DNA of 20,841 nt from NCBI GenBank assembly GCA_948664205.1, contig CAPNDH010000023.1, forward strand, positions 1 to 20,841, written 5' to 3'. The position numbers were made by a program, and so were the translations under genes. Below are positions 7,082 to 14,348 of the stretch, piece by piece (position 1 is the first letter of the stretch; every line of letters begins with the position of its first letter). The notes below the pieces were generated by a model. It was not told the origin of the DNA and made no database searches. It saw nothing but the letters and a program-made list of their open reading frames with translations. The DNA comes from an uncultured Clostridia bacterium (GTDB lineage Bacteria; Bacillota; Clostridia; TANB77; CAG-508).

Positions 7082-7762
7082 TTATTCTATAATATTTATA
7101 ACTTCTAATAAAGATGTTACTTCTGCTGTTGGAACATACTGTGTTCTGTTTTCTTTTTTTGATGGATTATACCAAATTGACCTTATTTTGGCATGTTCTG
7201 CAAATGCTATATCTGAATCTAAGGAATCTCCTATAATAACATATTCGCTTTCATTTCCGGGTTTTACAATTCTTTTAGCTGATTTTGGACTTGTTTTCAT
7301 GTATTCGTTATCACATGCATATATTCTTTCTATATATTGTGAAACTCCATATTTGCTAAGTAGTTGTACTTGTGAATCCATAAACCAATCTGTTAGTATT
7401 ACTATTTTATATCCCTTTTCTCTTTGATATTTTAATACTTCTACTGCTTCTTCATTTACAAAGCTTGTTTCTAATGGAATCCATTTATCTAAAAAGTATG
7501 AGCCTGTTACTCCATACTTTGAAAGTATTGGCATTCTTTCTTCTATAAGTTTAGCAGTTTTTTTTAAGGTAACTTTTTCATCCTCAAACCTTTTATTAAA
7601 TGCATCAAAAAATCCATAATATTGCTTTTTTAATTCCTCGGTATATGGTATTCCAACACTCTTTGCAATAAGCTCTTCTAATTCATCTTCCCGATGTATC
7701 CATATTGTGTTATCACAATCCCATATAATGGTAGATATTCCTTTTATATTCGTATCGTACAT
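7082..7762 (-). CDS. HAD-superfamily hydrolase, copy 1, 226 aa
   Basis: A cytoplasmic Mg-dependent phosphatase-like protein of the haloacid dehalogenase superfamily. Motif I is DCDNT (Asp15, Asp17, Thr19), motif II is ILTDWF (Thr124), motif III is a Lys near 160 and motif IV is GDSLDSD (178-184), so the full catalytic set is present. Between motifs I and II lies a helical region of about 100 residues, consistent with a C1-type cap that sets substrate choice. The substrate is unknown. The gene is 34 bases after its near-identical-length paralogue and closes that unit. GGGGGT sits 6 bases before the ATG. It is about two thirds identical to copy 2 by eye. Confidence 0.9.
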   Translation of the reverse strand: MYDTNIKGISTIIWDCDNTIWIHREDELEELIAKSVGIPYTEELKKQYYGFFDAFNKRFEDEKVTLKKTAKLIEERMPILSKYGVTGSYFLDKWIPLETSFVNEEAVEVLKYQREKGYKIVILTDWFMDSQVQLLSKYGVSQYIERIYACDNEYMKTSPKSAKRIVKPGNESEYVIIGDSLDSDIAFAEHAKIRSIWYNPSKKENRTQYVPTAEVTSLLEVINIIE

Positions 7763-7796
7763 ATGATTACCCCCATTTGTAGTTAAAATATTACTT

Positions 7797-8480
7797 TTAT
7801 TCTATAATCTCTATAACTTCTAACAAAGATGCCACCTCTGCTGTTGGAATATATGGTGTAGTGTTTTCATTTTTATATGGATTATACCAAATAGATTTTA
7901 TTTTTGCATTATTAGCCAATCCTATGTCCGATTTTAAAGAATCTCCTATAATAACATATTCACTTTCATTTCCGGGTTTTACTATTCTTTCTGCTGATTT
8001 TATATGTGGTTTCATATATTCATTATCACATGCATATATCTTATCTACATATTGAAAAAGCTCAAATTTCTTTAAAAGTATTATCTGTGAATCAAGAAAC
8101 CAATCTGTTAATACTACTATGTTGTATCCTTTTTCTTTTTGATACTTTAGTACTTCTTTAGCTTCTTTATTTTCTATACCAGCTTCTGAATGATTCCATT
8201 TATATAAAAACTCTGCTCCTGTTACTCCATATTTTGAAAGAATTGGCATACTTTCTTGTATTACTTTAGCAACTTCATCAAAAGTAACTCTATCATCTGC
8301 AAATCTTTTTCTAAAAGCTACAAAAAATTCAAGGTGTTGCCGTTTTAATTCCTCTGTGTATGGTATTCCAACTGCTTTTGAAATAATTGCTTCCAATTCA
8401 TTTTTTTGATGCAACCATATTGTGTAATCACAGTCCCAAATAATAGTAGATATTCCTTTTATTTTCTCATTTTTCATCAT
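7797..8480 (-). CDS. HAD-superfamily hydrolase, copy 2, 227 aa
   Basis: A paralogue of the next gene downstream, aligning end to end without gaps after the first residues. Motif I is DCDYT, motif II VLTDWF, motif III a Lys in HIKSAERI and motif IV GDSLKSD, so it should also be active. The KPGNESEYVIIGDSL stretch is unchanged between copies, while the cap region differs most (for example KWNHSEAG versus KWIPLETS), which suggests that substrate preference may have diverged. Two adjacent ATGs are possible starts after GGAGG; the second, at 8475-8477, has the better spacing. It has its own strong promoter just after murI. Confidence 0.9.
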   Translation of the reverse strand: MMKNEKIKGISTIIWDCDYTIWLHQKNELEAIISKAVGIPYTEELKRQHLEFFVAFRKRFADDRVTFDEVAKVIQESMPILSKYGVTGAEFLYKWNHSEAGIENKEAKEVLKYQKEKGYNIVVLTDWFLDSQIILLKKFELFQYVDKIYACDNEYMKPHIKSAERIVKPGNESEYVIIGDSLKSDIGLANNAKIKSIWYNPYKNENTTPYIPTAEVASLLEVIEIIE

Positions 8481-8530
8481 TTTACCTCCATTTGTTGATA
8501 AAATTATTGTTTACGTTATAAAGCATTATT

Positions 8531-8559
8531 ATATTACCATAATATTTAGCTTATGTCAA
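8531..8559 (-). promoter_or_regulatory. Strong promoter for the HAD pair
   Basis: On the minus strand a perfect TTGACA (8554-8559) lies 17 bases before TAATAT (8531-8536). The -35 directly follows the murI stop codon, so the two HAD genes can be transcribed apart from murI. Confidence 0.7.
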
Positions 8560-8560
8560 A

Positions 8561-9358
8561 TTATTCTATCTCTGCTAATTTTATATTTTTTGTTAATTCC
8601 TCATTTTTTAATAATTTATTTGCTACTTTTATAAAATTAGTTTCTAAATCTGTTAAGTATATTTGATTTTTTTTGTTTTCTACATTGCTATTTTCTATAT
8701 CATTATTTTTTAGTATATAGTTTAATCTTTTGCTTAACATTTCTCCTGTGTTTATTAGTTCCTTATCTTTTCCTAATTCTTTACTTATTATATCTTTAAA
8801 TAATGGATAGTGTGTACAGCCTAATATTAGGCATTGCACATTTTCTAATCCTTTTAAATATTCTTTTATTGTTAATTTTGCAATTTCGTTATCTGTCCAT
8901 CCTTCTTCTGCCATTGGCGCTAGAAGTGGACATGCTTTGTATGAAACTACCGCCTCTGGTATTATTTCATTTATTTTATTTTGCCAACCTTTACTTCTTA
9001 TTGTTCCAGTAGTTGCTATTACTCCTATTTCCTTATATTCTTTTTCCTTTATGTATCTTACTGCTGAATTTATTATTCCTATAATTGGTATGTCATAACA
9101 TTTCTGAACTTCTTCTAAAGCCTGTGATGTTGCAGTTCCACAGGCTATTACTACTGCCTTTACATTTTTACTTATTAAAAATTCTATTCCTTTTTTGGTA
9201 AGTTCTATTATTGTTTCTTTAGATTTACTTCCATAAGGAAAGCGTTTTGTATCTCCTAAATATATTATACTTTCATTTGGACATTGTTTCATTACTTCTT
9301 TTAATACTGTTAGACCTCCTACACCAGAGTCAAACATTCCTATTGGTCTTGAATCCAT
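8561..9358 (-). CDS. murI: Glutamate racemase, 265 aa
   Basis: Converts L-glutamate to D-glutamate for the peptidoglycan stem peptide, in the cytoplasm, without a cofactor. The two catalytic Cys are visible: Cys73 in IACGTATSQA and Cys181 in LGCTHYPLF, with His183 beside it. Other family marks are GMFDSGVGGLTVL near the start, YLGDTKRFPYGSKS and PLLAPMAEEG. The residue after Cys73 is Gly, where Asn is more common in this family. An AGGAGG site precedes the ATG. The gene is divergent from the Cys-rich protein gene at 9495. Its product feeds the pathway that MurT/GatD, encoded about 5 kb away, modifies. Confidence 0.96.
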   Translation of the reverse strand: MDSRPIGMFDSGVGGLTVLKEVMKQCPNESIIYLGDTKRFPYGSKSKETIIELTKKGIEFLISKNVKAVVIACGTATSQALEEVQKCYDIPIIGIINSAVRYIKEKEYKEIGVIATTGTIRSKGWQNKINEIIPEAVVSYKACPLLAPMAEEGWTDNEIAKLTIKEYLKGLENVQCLILGCTHYPLFKDIISKELGKDKELINTGEMLSKRLNYILKNNDIENSNVENKKNQIYLTDLETNFIKVANKLLKNEELTKNIKLAEIE

Positions 9359-9494
9359 TTATTTTTCCTCCTAAATTTATATATTAAATTATATATCATA
9401 ATATTACAAAATAGTACACTTTTTTTAATTTTTTTCATAATATATATTAGTTATATGTTAACTAGATAAATTTTAGAAAGGATGAGGTAATATT

Positions 9495-9965
9495 ATGGAA
9501 TACGATAAGAATGTATGCCCAGTAATTGACGTGGACGGTGTTATAGCTTCAGGAAAACAATTTGACTTAGAAATAAGACTTCCAGAAGATAACAGAAATG
9601 TTATATATGGTGTTGTAAAAGATTGTTATGGAGATCCAGTTTGTGATGCTGTTGTTAAATTAATAGAAGTTGTATGTGAATGTGGTAAAGATGAAAGAAG
9701 ACCTGTTTCTCATACTTTTACAGATAAAGATGGAGAATTTGTTTTCGGACCTTTATGTGCTAATAAATTCTATGCTATCGAAATATGGGTAGATAACGTA
9801 AAACACTGCAAAATATGTACTGAAACTAAACACGAAGGCAAATGCTTAAAAGGTGTAAAAATGGATTGTAAACATGATTTTAAATGTTGCAAACCAGAAC
9901 ACAAAGATGACTGCAAATGCGATAAACCATGTTTAAGAACAGAAGAATGTTCTGAAAATTGCTAG
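9495..9965 (+). CDS. Cys-rich protein with carboxypeptidase regulatory-like beta domain
   Basis: A 156-aa protein with no signal peptide or membrane segment. Residues about 35-105 look like a carboxypeptidase-regulatory or CNA-B-type beta-sandwich: VIYGVVKDCYGDPVCDAVVK, then TFTDKDGEFVFGPL and KFYAIEIWV. The tail (about 105-156) is dense in Cys, Lys and acidic residues (CKHDFKCCKPEHKDDCKCDK). There are well over ten Cys in all, suggesting metal binding or disulfide cross-linking, as in some spore-coat or surface proteins, but this is inference. It stands alone with a GGATGAGG ribosome site and its own terminator. Confidence 0.75.
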   Translation: MEYDKNVCPVIDVDGVIASGKQFDLEIRLPEDNRNVIYGVVKDCYGDPVCDAVVKLIEVVCECGKDERRPVSHTFTDKDGEFVFGPLCANKFYAIEIWVDNVKHCKICTETKHEGKCLKGVKMDCKHDFKCCKPEHKDDCKCDKPCLRTEECSENC

Positions 9966-9990
9966 TAATTACGCAATAAATAATATAAAT

Positions 9991-10015
9991 ATAGGGGCTT
10001 AAATAAAGCCCCTAT
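9991..10015 (+). terminator. Terminator after the Cys-rich protein gene
   Basis: A perfect 10-bp stem (9991-10000 with 10006-10015, ATAGGGGCTT) with a 5-base loop. The T-run after it is short, so termination strength is uncertain. Confidence 0.7.
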
Positions 10016-10057
10016 TTCAAAATAAAATACTCATGCGTAAATTTTTATCAATAAGTA

Positions 10058-10086
10058 TTGACAATTATAGACATATTTCATATAAT
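10058..10086 (+). promoter_or_regulatory. Perfect consensus sigma-A promoter
   Basis: TTGACA (10058-10063), a 17-base spacer and TATAAT (10081-10086). Both hexamers and the spacing equal the consensus. The next gene starts 54 bases later. Confidence 0.85.
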
Positions 10087-10140
10087 ACTATAAAATATAA
10101 TAACTTATAAACATAAAGTGGGGGTATTAAATTTATACAA

Positions 10141-11184
10141 ATGAATAATAATAAAATAATATGGTTATGTATATTATTAATATTTTCTGTTATGACAATT
10201 ATAACAACTATCAGTATAAATCAAATATTAATAAAAAATAAAGAAATACAAAATAAAAAACAAGAAGAAACACTTGTAACAATAACAAATGAAGTAACCG
10301 AGAGATTAGGAAATGGATTTGTGAATACTTTAATAATAGTAGAAAGCAATACCGAAATAGAGAGCATAACATTTCCTAATGAAGATGGTACAAATATAAA
10401 AGTTTCAACATCGAAATTGAAAGTGGCAAAAGATTTAAGAGCAAAGTTAGAAAAGGAATATCCAATAACAGTTGTTACAAAAAATGGAATAGTGACTCAT
10501 AAAATATTAAAAATAGAAACAACAATAGCAGATATTGTAAAGGTAGGAGATTTTATAAACTATTCCGTAGGAAATTGGACAAATGCTGATATTGATTTAT
10601 TGGGAAATCTTTATTCAGGGACATCGTTTCCAAAAAAATGTATGAATTTTGGTGGATTCGGAGTAGGAATAAGTAAAGATTCTAGTATTTATAATACAAC
10701 ATACAAAACTGGATGGAGAATTTTAAGTACAAATTCAGATGGAAGTGTTAATATAATGCATGCTGGATTACCTATGTCTTACTGTTGGGAAGCTAGTAAC
10801 TCCTGGGATGGTACAGATGGTAGACTTGCTGAAACACTTAAAAGAAATACATATTTCAAAATGTTTGAAGATTGTTCTTCAGATAGTGTATCAACACAAT
10901 TCGCTATTCCAAATTCTGCTCATTGTATAACTCTTGCAGAGGTACAATCTTTGCCAGAAAATTTACGAGCAGTAGGATGTCCTTATTTTTTACCTCAAAA
11001 AAGTGGTGATAATGGTAGAGGTCTATATGTTCATAGTACAGGACGTATTTATGCAATTAATCGTGAAAGTTATGGTATTAGAGTAGTTGTAATGCTAAAA
11101 TCTAATGTAAAGCCATTAATAGTTGAAAATCAAACAACCCATTCCACACCAGAAACGGCATGGAACTTAAATTTAAGTGAATAA
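10141..11184 (+). CDS. Membrane-anchored surface protein of unknown function, 347 aa
   Basis: An N-terminal hydrophobic helix (about residues 6-28) acts as a signal anchor; there is no clear cleavage site. A short Lys/Glu-rich linker follows, then a beta-rich middle and a C-terminal domain from about residue 135 that begins VKVGDFINYSVGNW, includes TGWRILSTNSDGSVNIM and ends YGIRVVVMLKSNVKP. Five Cys lie in that domain. Similar VGDYVNY...GWRIL...GVRPVV domains occur in clostridial surface and pilin-like proteins, but no enzymatic role is evident. The GGGGG site is about 16 bases before this ATG, longer than ideal, so the start is not secure. The gene is monocistronic, with a perfect promoter and a terminator. 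Confidence 0.75.
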   Translation: MNNNKIIWLCILLIFSVMTIITTISINQILIKNKEIQNKKQEETLVTITNEVTERLGNGFVNTLIIVESNTEIESITFPNEDGTNIKVSTSKLKVAKDLRAKLEKEYPITVVTKNGIVTHKILKIETTIADIVKVGDFINYSVGNWTNADIDLLGNLYSGTSFPKKCMNFGGFGVGISKDSSIYNTTYKTGWRILSTNSDGSVNIMHAGLPMSYCWEASNSWDGTDGRLAETLKRNTYFKMFEDCSSDSVSTQFAIPNSAHCITLAEVQSLPENLRAVGCPYFLPQKSGDNGRGLYVHSTGRIYAINRESYGIRVVVMLKSNVKPLIVENQTTHSTPETAWNLNLSE

Positions 11185-11188
11185 AGCA

Positions 11189-11233
11189 AAAAAGAAGCTT
11201 ATATAATATTATTTCTTATATAAGTTTCTTTTT
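11189..11233. terminator. Terminator, convergent
   Basis: An inverted repeat AAAGAAGCTTATATAA / TTATATAAGTTTCTTT with a loop of about 9 bases and a T-run after it. It lies between the surface-protein gene and the converging 48-aa gene and may serve both. Confidence 0.8.
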
Positions 11234-11240
11234 ACTTTTT

Positions 11241-11387
11241 TTATAATATTCCTAATTTTTTGGCAAATTGTTTTCCTTTCTTTACCATATTTTTCTTGCT
11301 TCTTCCTGACATTTCTTTATACATCATCATAGCTCCAGCAGTAGCAATTCCACCTATTACTATTCCTTTTACAAATTTCATATTCAT
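11241..11387 (-). CDS. 48-aa single-pass membrane miniprotein
   Basis: Found by reading the minus strand. The ATG at 11385-11387 follows a strong AGGAGGTAATT site. The protein begins MNMKFVKGIVIGGIATAGAM, a Gly/Ala-rich hydrophobic helix of about 16 residues, followed by MMYKEMSGRS and a Lys-rich tail ending KKLGIL. This resembles the small YtxH-like membrane proteins common in clostridia, with a helix plus basic cytoplasmic tail. Its function is unknown. It lies 29 bases after the second half-size transporter gene on the same strand, so it may be co-transcribed. Confidence 0.7.
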   Translation of the reverse strand: MNMKFVKGIVIGGIATAGAMMMYKEMSGRSKKNMVKKGKQFAKKLGIL

Positions 11388-11415
11388 AATTACCTCCTTT
11401 TTTCTTTTTTAATTA

Positions 11416-11793
11416 TTATGTCTTTTTTCTTTCTATTCTATACTCTTTATATAACTTATAAATCTCATGAAATGCTATAACTAATATAAATATTGCAAAA
11501 TATCTTCTTAAGTTTGGTGAGCTTATATTTTCTGACATTATTGCCCCTATTATTGCTCCTATTATTCCAAAAACTGATATAACTGTGGCTAATTTAATAT
11601 CAACATTTTTTTGCTTTATATTTATAATTATTGCAGCAAGAGAAGTGGGTATAAAAAAGACTAAATTAGTAGCTTGTGCAATATGTTGATCTAAGTTCAT
11701 GAACAATGATAAAAGTAGAATTAATATAGTTCCACCACCCATTCCTAAACCTGTAACAATTCCAGATATTATTCCAAAAATTATTGGCAACAT
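11416..11793 (-). CDS. Half-size TauE/SafE (TSUP) transporter, 125 aa
   Basis: An integral membrane protein with about four helices, half the usual 250-residue TauE/SafE transporter. The family mark is the Gly-rich stretch GIVTGLGMGGGTILILLL in helix 1, followed by a loop and the ATNLVFFIPTSLAAIII helix. Members move sulfite, sulfonates or other organic anions; the substrate here is unknown. The ATG at 11791-11793 is chosen over 11808 because AGGAGG lies 6 bases before it, whereas the upstream ATG overlaps that site. It most likely pairs with the half-size protein upstream to make one full transporter. Confidence 0.85.
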   Translation of the reverse strand: MLPIIFGIISGIVTGLGMGGGTILILLLSLFMNLDQHIAQATNLVFFIPTSLAAIIINIKQKNVDIKLATVISVFGIIGAIIGAIMSENISSPNLRRYFAIFILVIAFHEIYKLYKEYRIERKKT

Positions 11794-11811
11794 TTTTAAC
11801 CTCCTCATAAT

Positions 11812-11907
11812 AGAAGTTGGAGGTTAGAGGTTGGAAGTTAGAAATAGGGTAATTTCTTCGAAGAAGTTACCCAAAATCCAACTTCCAAAATCCAACTTCT
11901 AACTTCC
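11812..11907. repeat. Inverted-repeat element of GAAGTTGG-type units
   Basis: Arms of about 40 bases pair imperfectly around a TTCTTCGAAGAA centre (11854-11865) with GGGTAA/TTACCC beside it. Each arm is built from repeated words such as CCAACTTCCAA and CTAACTTCC. It fills the gap between the two half-size transporter genes. On the minus strand its edge supplies the last two codons and the stop (TAG, 11899-11901) of the upstream half. It looks like a dispersed intergenic repeat. Confidence 0.65.
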
Positions 11908-12255
11908 TATTAACATTTTTACTGATACATATAATAGAAAGCATGTGAACAATATTCTTATATATTTTGTTTTTATTTTTTTCAAAAGTTTTGCCCCTAT
12001 TATTCCTCCTACTATTCCTCCTATTGCACACATTATTCCTATTTGCCAATTTATAAATTTATCTTTATAGTAAAATATACTACTTGTAATTACCATTGGT
12101 AAAATGCATAGTACTGCTGTTCCTCGTGCTTTTTTGTCTTCCATTTTTAATAAATATATAAAAGCAGGAACTAATATAAGTCCTCCTCCTGAAGCAAAGA
12201 GACCACATATTATACCTGCTATAATTCCTATTAATGCTTTTTTTAAATTTTCCAC
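11899..12255 (-). CDS. Half-size TauE/SafE (TSUP) transporter, 118 aa
   Basis: The first of two half-size transporters, with about four membrane helices. It carries the Gly-rich helix IICGLFASGGGLILVPAFIY, an RGTAVLCILPMVITSSIFYY helix and the GGIVGGIIGAKLLKKI helix typical of the family. The start is a GTG (12253-12255) with AGGAGA about 11 bases upstream. The C-terminus (MLIGS) runs into the inverted-repeat element, which provides the stop codon, so the original end may have been replaced. In the family the two halves are normally one polypeptide; here they are separate genes on the same strand with about 105 bases between. Confidence 0.85.
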   Translation of the reverse strand: MENLKKALIGIIAGIICGLFASGGGLILVPAFIYLLKMEDKKARGTAVLCILPMVITSSIFYYKDKFINWQIGIMCAIGGIVGGIIGAKLLKKIKTKYIRILFTCFLLYVSVKMLIGS

Positions 12256-12381
12256 TTAAATAGTTTTCTCCTTTTTCTCTTCTATTTAAGTAGTATTAGC
12301 ATTTTTTATTGTATTATTCTTGTTTAATCAAATATTCAAGAAAGAAGATTCTCCTCACTACGTGTTAAATTGTTCGCTCCC

Positions 12382-12607
12382 AGTAAGTAATATATTTTAT
12401 TTTTTCCATATTCTTAGGAAAGTCATCCACGTTAGTGGTGAATTTCCTTAGAAGATGGTTATGGAAGAATTAGATTTTCTTATGTGGCTTTGCCACTTAG
12501 AAAATTTTATTCTTGCTTTCCATTTTGCCCTCCAAGCTCACGGGTATTCCCCCGCGATCTGCGGGCTGCCTAAGACTTCATTACAAAAATAAAATATATT
12601 ACTTACT
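12382..12607. mobile_element. 226-bp element with perfect 23-bp terminal inverted repeats
   Basis: The two ends (12382-12404 and 12585-12607) are exact reverse complements over 23 bases. Inside are several hairpins: CCAC-GTTA-GTGG within a TTCTTAGGAAA-type stem (about 12411-12453), ATTTTCT...GTGGC-TTT-GCCAC...AGAAAAT (about 12474-12506), and CCCGCG-ATC-TGCGGG (about 12551-12565). There is no reading frame. This fits a MITE-like element or a structured RNA. No clear target-site duplication is seen. It fills the gap between the transporter genes and the nifS-like gene. Confidence 0.65.
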
Positions 12608-12613
12608 TCACGC

Positions 12614-12637
12614 TACTCTACAACTTAAAATAGAGTA
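12614..12637 (-). terminator. Possible terminator of the nifS-like gene
   Basis: A 7-bp stem TACTCTA/TAGAGTA (12614-12620, 12631-12637) with a 10-base loop, just after the gene's stop codon. No T-run follows, so this is weak. Confidence 0.35.
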
Positions 12638-12642
12638 CTTTC

Positions 12643-13783
12643 TTATTCACGCAATTCAGAAACTATATCTTCTAAGTTTTCTATTAAATAATCTACATCT
12701 TCTTTTGTATTTTGTGAACCAAATGTAATTCTTAATGCTCCTTTTGCCATTTTGCTACTTACTCCTATTGCCATTAGTACATGTGATGGACTTGGATTTC
12801 CCGTGCTACACGCACTTCCTCCTGATGCACAAATTCCCTTTTCATCTAATTTAAATAATAACTCTTCTGAATTCGTCCCTTCAAATGATATATTTGCATT
12901 TCCTGGAAGTCTGTTTGTTCTATCTCCATTTAGTTTTACGTTTGGTATTTTTTCTTCAATTTGCGAAATATAATAATCTCTTAAGATTTTTAATTTTTCA
13001 TTATAATTATCAAAATTTTTATATGCTAATTCTATTGCCTCTCCTAAACCTACTATTCCTGCAACATTTTCTGTGCCTGCTCTTTTATCTCTTTCTTGGT
13101 GTCCTCCATCTTGAAGCTTTTCAAATTCTATTCCTTCTTTTACATATAATGCGCCAACACCTTTTGGCCCATAAAACTTATGTGCTGACATTGATAGTAA
13201 ATCTATATTCATTTCTTCTACATCTATTCTTATATTTCCTATAGCTTGAACACTATCTGTATGAAATAATACATTATGTTTTTTTGCAATTTGACCAATT
13301 TCTTTTATTGGCTGTATTGTTCCTATTTCATTATTTGCTGACATTATACTTATTAAAATAGTATTTTCTTTAATTGCATTTTCTAATTCATATATTGAAA
13401 TTAAGCCTTCACTGTTTACATTTAAATATGTTACTTCAAAACCTTGTTTTTCTAAAGTTTGACAAGTATGTAATACAGCTGGATGTTCTATTTTAGTAGT
13501 TATAATATGGTTTCCTTTTTGTTTATTTTTATAACATACACCTTTTATAGCTAAATTATCACTTTCACTTCCGCAAGAAGTAAAATATATTTCTTTTGGC
13601 TTACAATTAATTACTTTTGCAACTTTTTCTCTTGCAAGATGTATAGCCTTTTTAGTTTCTCTTCCGCTTACTATACATAGAAGATGCATTTCCATATTCA
13701 ACAGTAAAAAATGGTAACATTGCATTTAGCACTTCTTCTTTTACATATGTTGTTGCTGCATGGTCAAAATATCTTATTTTCAT
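12643..13783 (-). pseudogene. NifS/IscS-type cysteine desulfurase, frameshifted near start
   Basis: A PLP enzyme that takes sulfur from cysteine for Fe-S clusters or tRNA thiolation. The true start is the ATG at 13781-13783 with an AAGGG site; it reads MKIRYFDHAATTYVKEE and continues to YGNASSMYS, the normal N-terminus. The frame then breaks near 13668-13669 and resumes one base over as SGRETKKAI. Removing one A gives 379 aa, the usual length. The rest is intact: HTDSVQAIG, the PLP Lys in SMSAHKFYGPKG, RAGTENVAG, and the catalytic Cys in ASGGSACSTGNPSPSH. No thiI or mnmA partner is adjacent. It may be a pseudogene or a sequence error; an internal ATG at 13725 would give a wrong N-terminus. 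Confidence 0.85.
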
Positions 13784-13879
13784 AACTTTTCCCTTCAAAC
13801 TTTTCTTTCTTTATATTATATTATTTTAAAAATTTTTTATTCTTATCCTTAACATAGAAATTTTAGTTTCATATATAAA

Positions 13880-13906
13880 AAAACATTAGACTTTATCTAA
13901 TGTTTT
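13880..13906 (-). terminator. Terminator after the 110-aa membrane protein gene
   Basis: A perfect 11-bp stem AAAACATTAGA/TCTAATGTTTT with a 5-base loop and a T-run on the minus strand. It closes the murT-gatD unit. Confidence 0.85.
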
Positions 13907-13934
13907 TATTCTAAATTTTCTTATTTCATATTTT

Positions 13935-14267
13935 TTAGTTTTGTGCCCATCTTATTACTTTTAAATCTTTGTATGTATTTAATACGTCTGAATATTTGTC
14001 ATATTCTTCTTCCCATATCATTTTTGGTACTTTATCAAATGCATTAAATACTTTTTCTGCTTCCATCAAGAATATTACTTGTTCTTGTGGGCTCATTCTT
14101 TCATATTTTTTTGAAAACGCATATAATTTATCTAACATTTGGTTGGCTTGTATAAAACTCCAAAAGTCTTTTACATTTAAACCTGCTAATCTTAATTGCA
14201 ATACTGAATATGCAATTAATGCAAATATTATAAATATTAGTATATATATTATCATCATTAGTTCCAT
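13935..14267 (-). CDS. Small single-pass membrane protein, 110 aa
   Basis: The family is not recognised. Residues 3-24 are a strongly hydrophobic helix (MMIIYILIFIIFALIAYSVL), followed by a soluble helical region rich in charged and aromatic residues (FWSFIQANQMLDKLYAFSKK, EQVIFLMEAEKVFNAFDK, MIWEEEYDKYSD). The ATG at 14265-14267 is chosen because AAGGTG lies 7 bases upstream; a longer frame to 14318 has no ribosome site. It follows gatD by about 80 bases on the same strand and ends at the unit's terminator, so it may be part of the cell-wall operon, perhaps as a membrane tether. Confidence 0.7.
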   Translation of the reverse strand: MELMMIIYILIFIIFALIAYSVLQLRLAGLNVKDFWSFIQANQMLDKLYAFSKKYERMSPQEQVIFLMEAEKVFNAFDKVPKMIWEEEYDKYSDVLNTYKDLKVIRWAQN

Positions 14268-14348
14268 AATTTTCACCTTCTCTTTTGATATACCTCTATT
14301 ATAACACTTTTGAAACATTTTTGCAATAGTTTTGTAATATTGTTGTAA

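Noticed and set aside
11867..12049. A 60-aa minus-strand open frame ending in VGFWKLDFG.
   Set aside because: It lies out of frame over the transporter gene and the inverted repeat; it is a shadow.
11416..12255. A single TauE/SafE gene broken by frameshift.
   Set aside because: Each half has its own ribosome site and start, and a full four-helix unit with its own Gly-rich first helix, which fits two half-size genes.
12513..12728. A 71-aa plus-strand open frame across the 226-bp element.
   Set aside because: It has no ribosome site and crosses hairpins and the nifS-like gene's 3' end; the composition looks non-coding.
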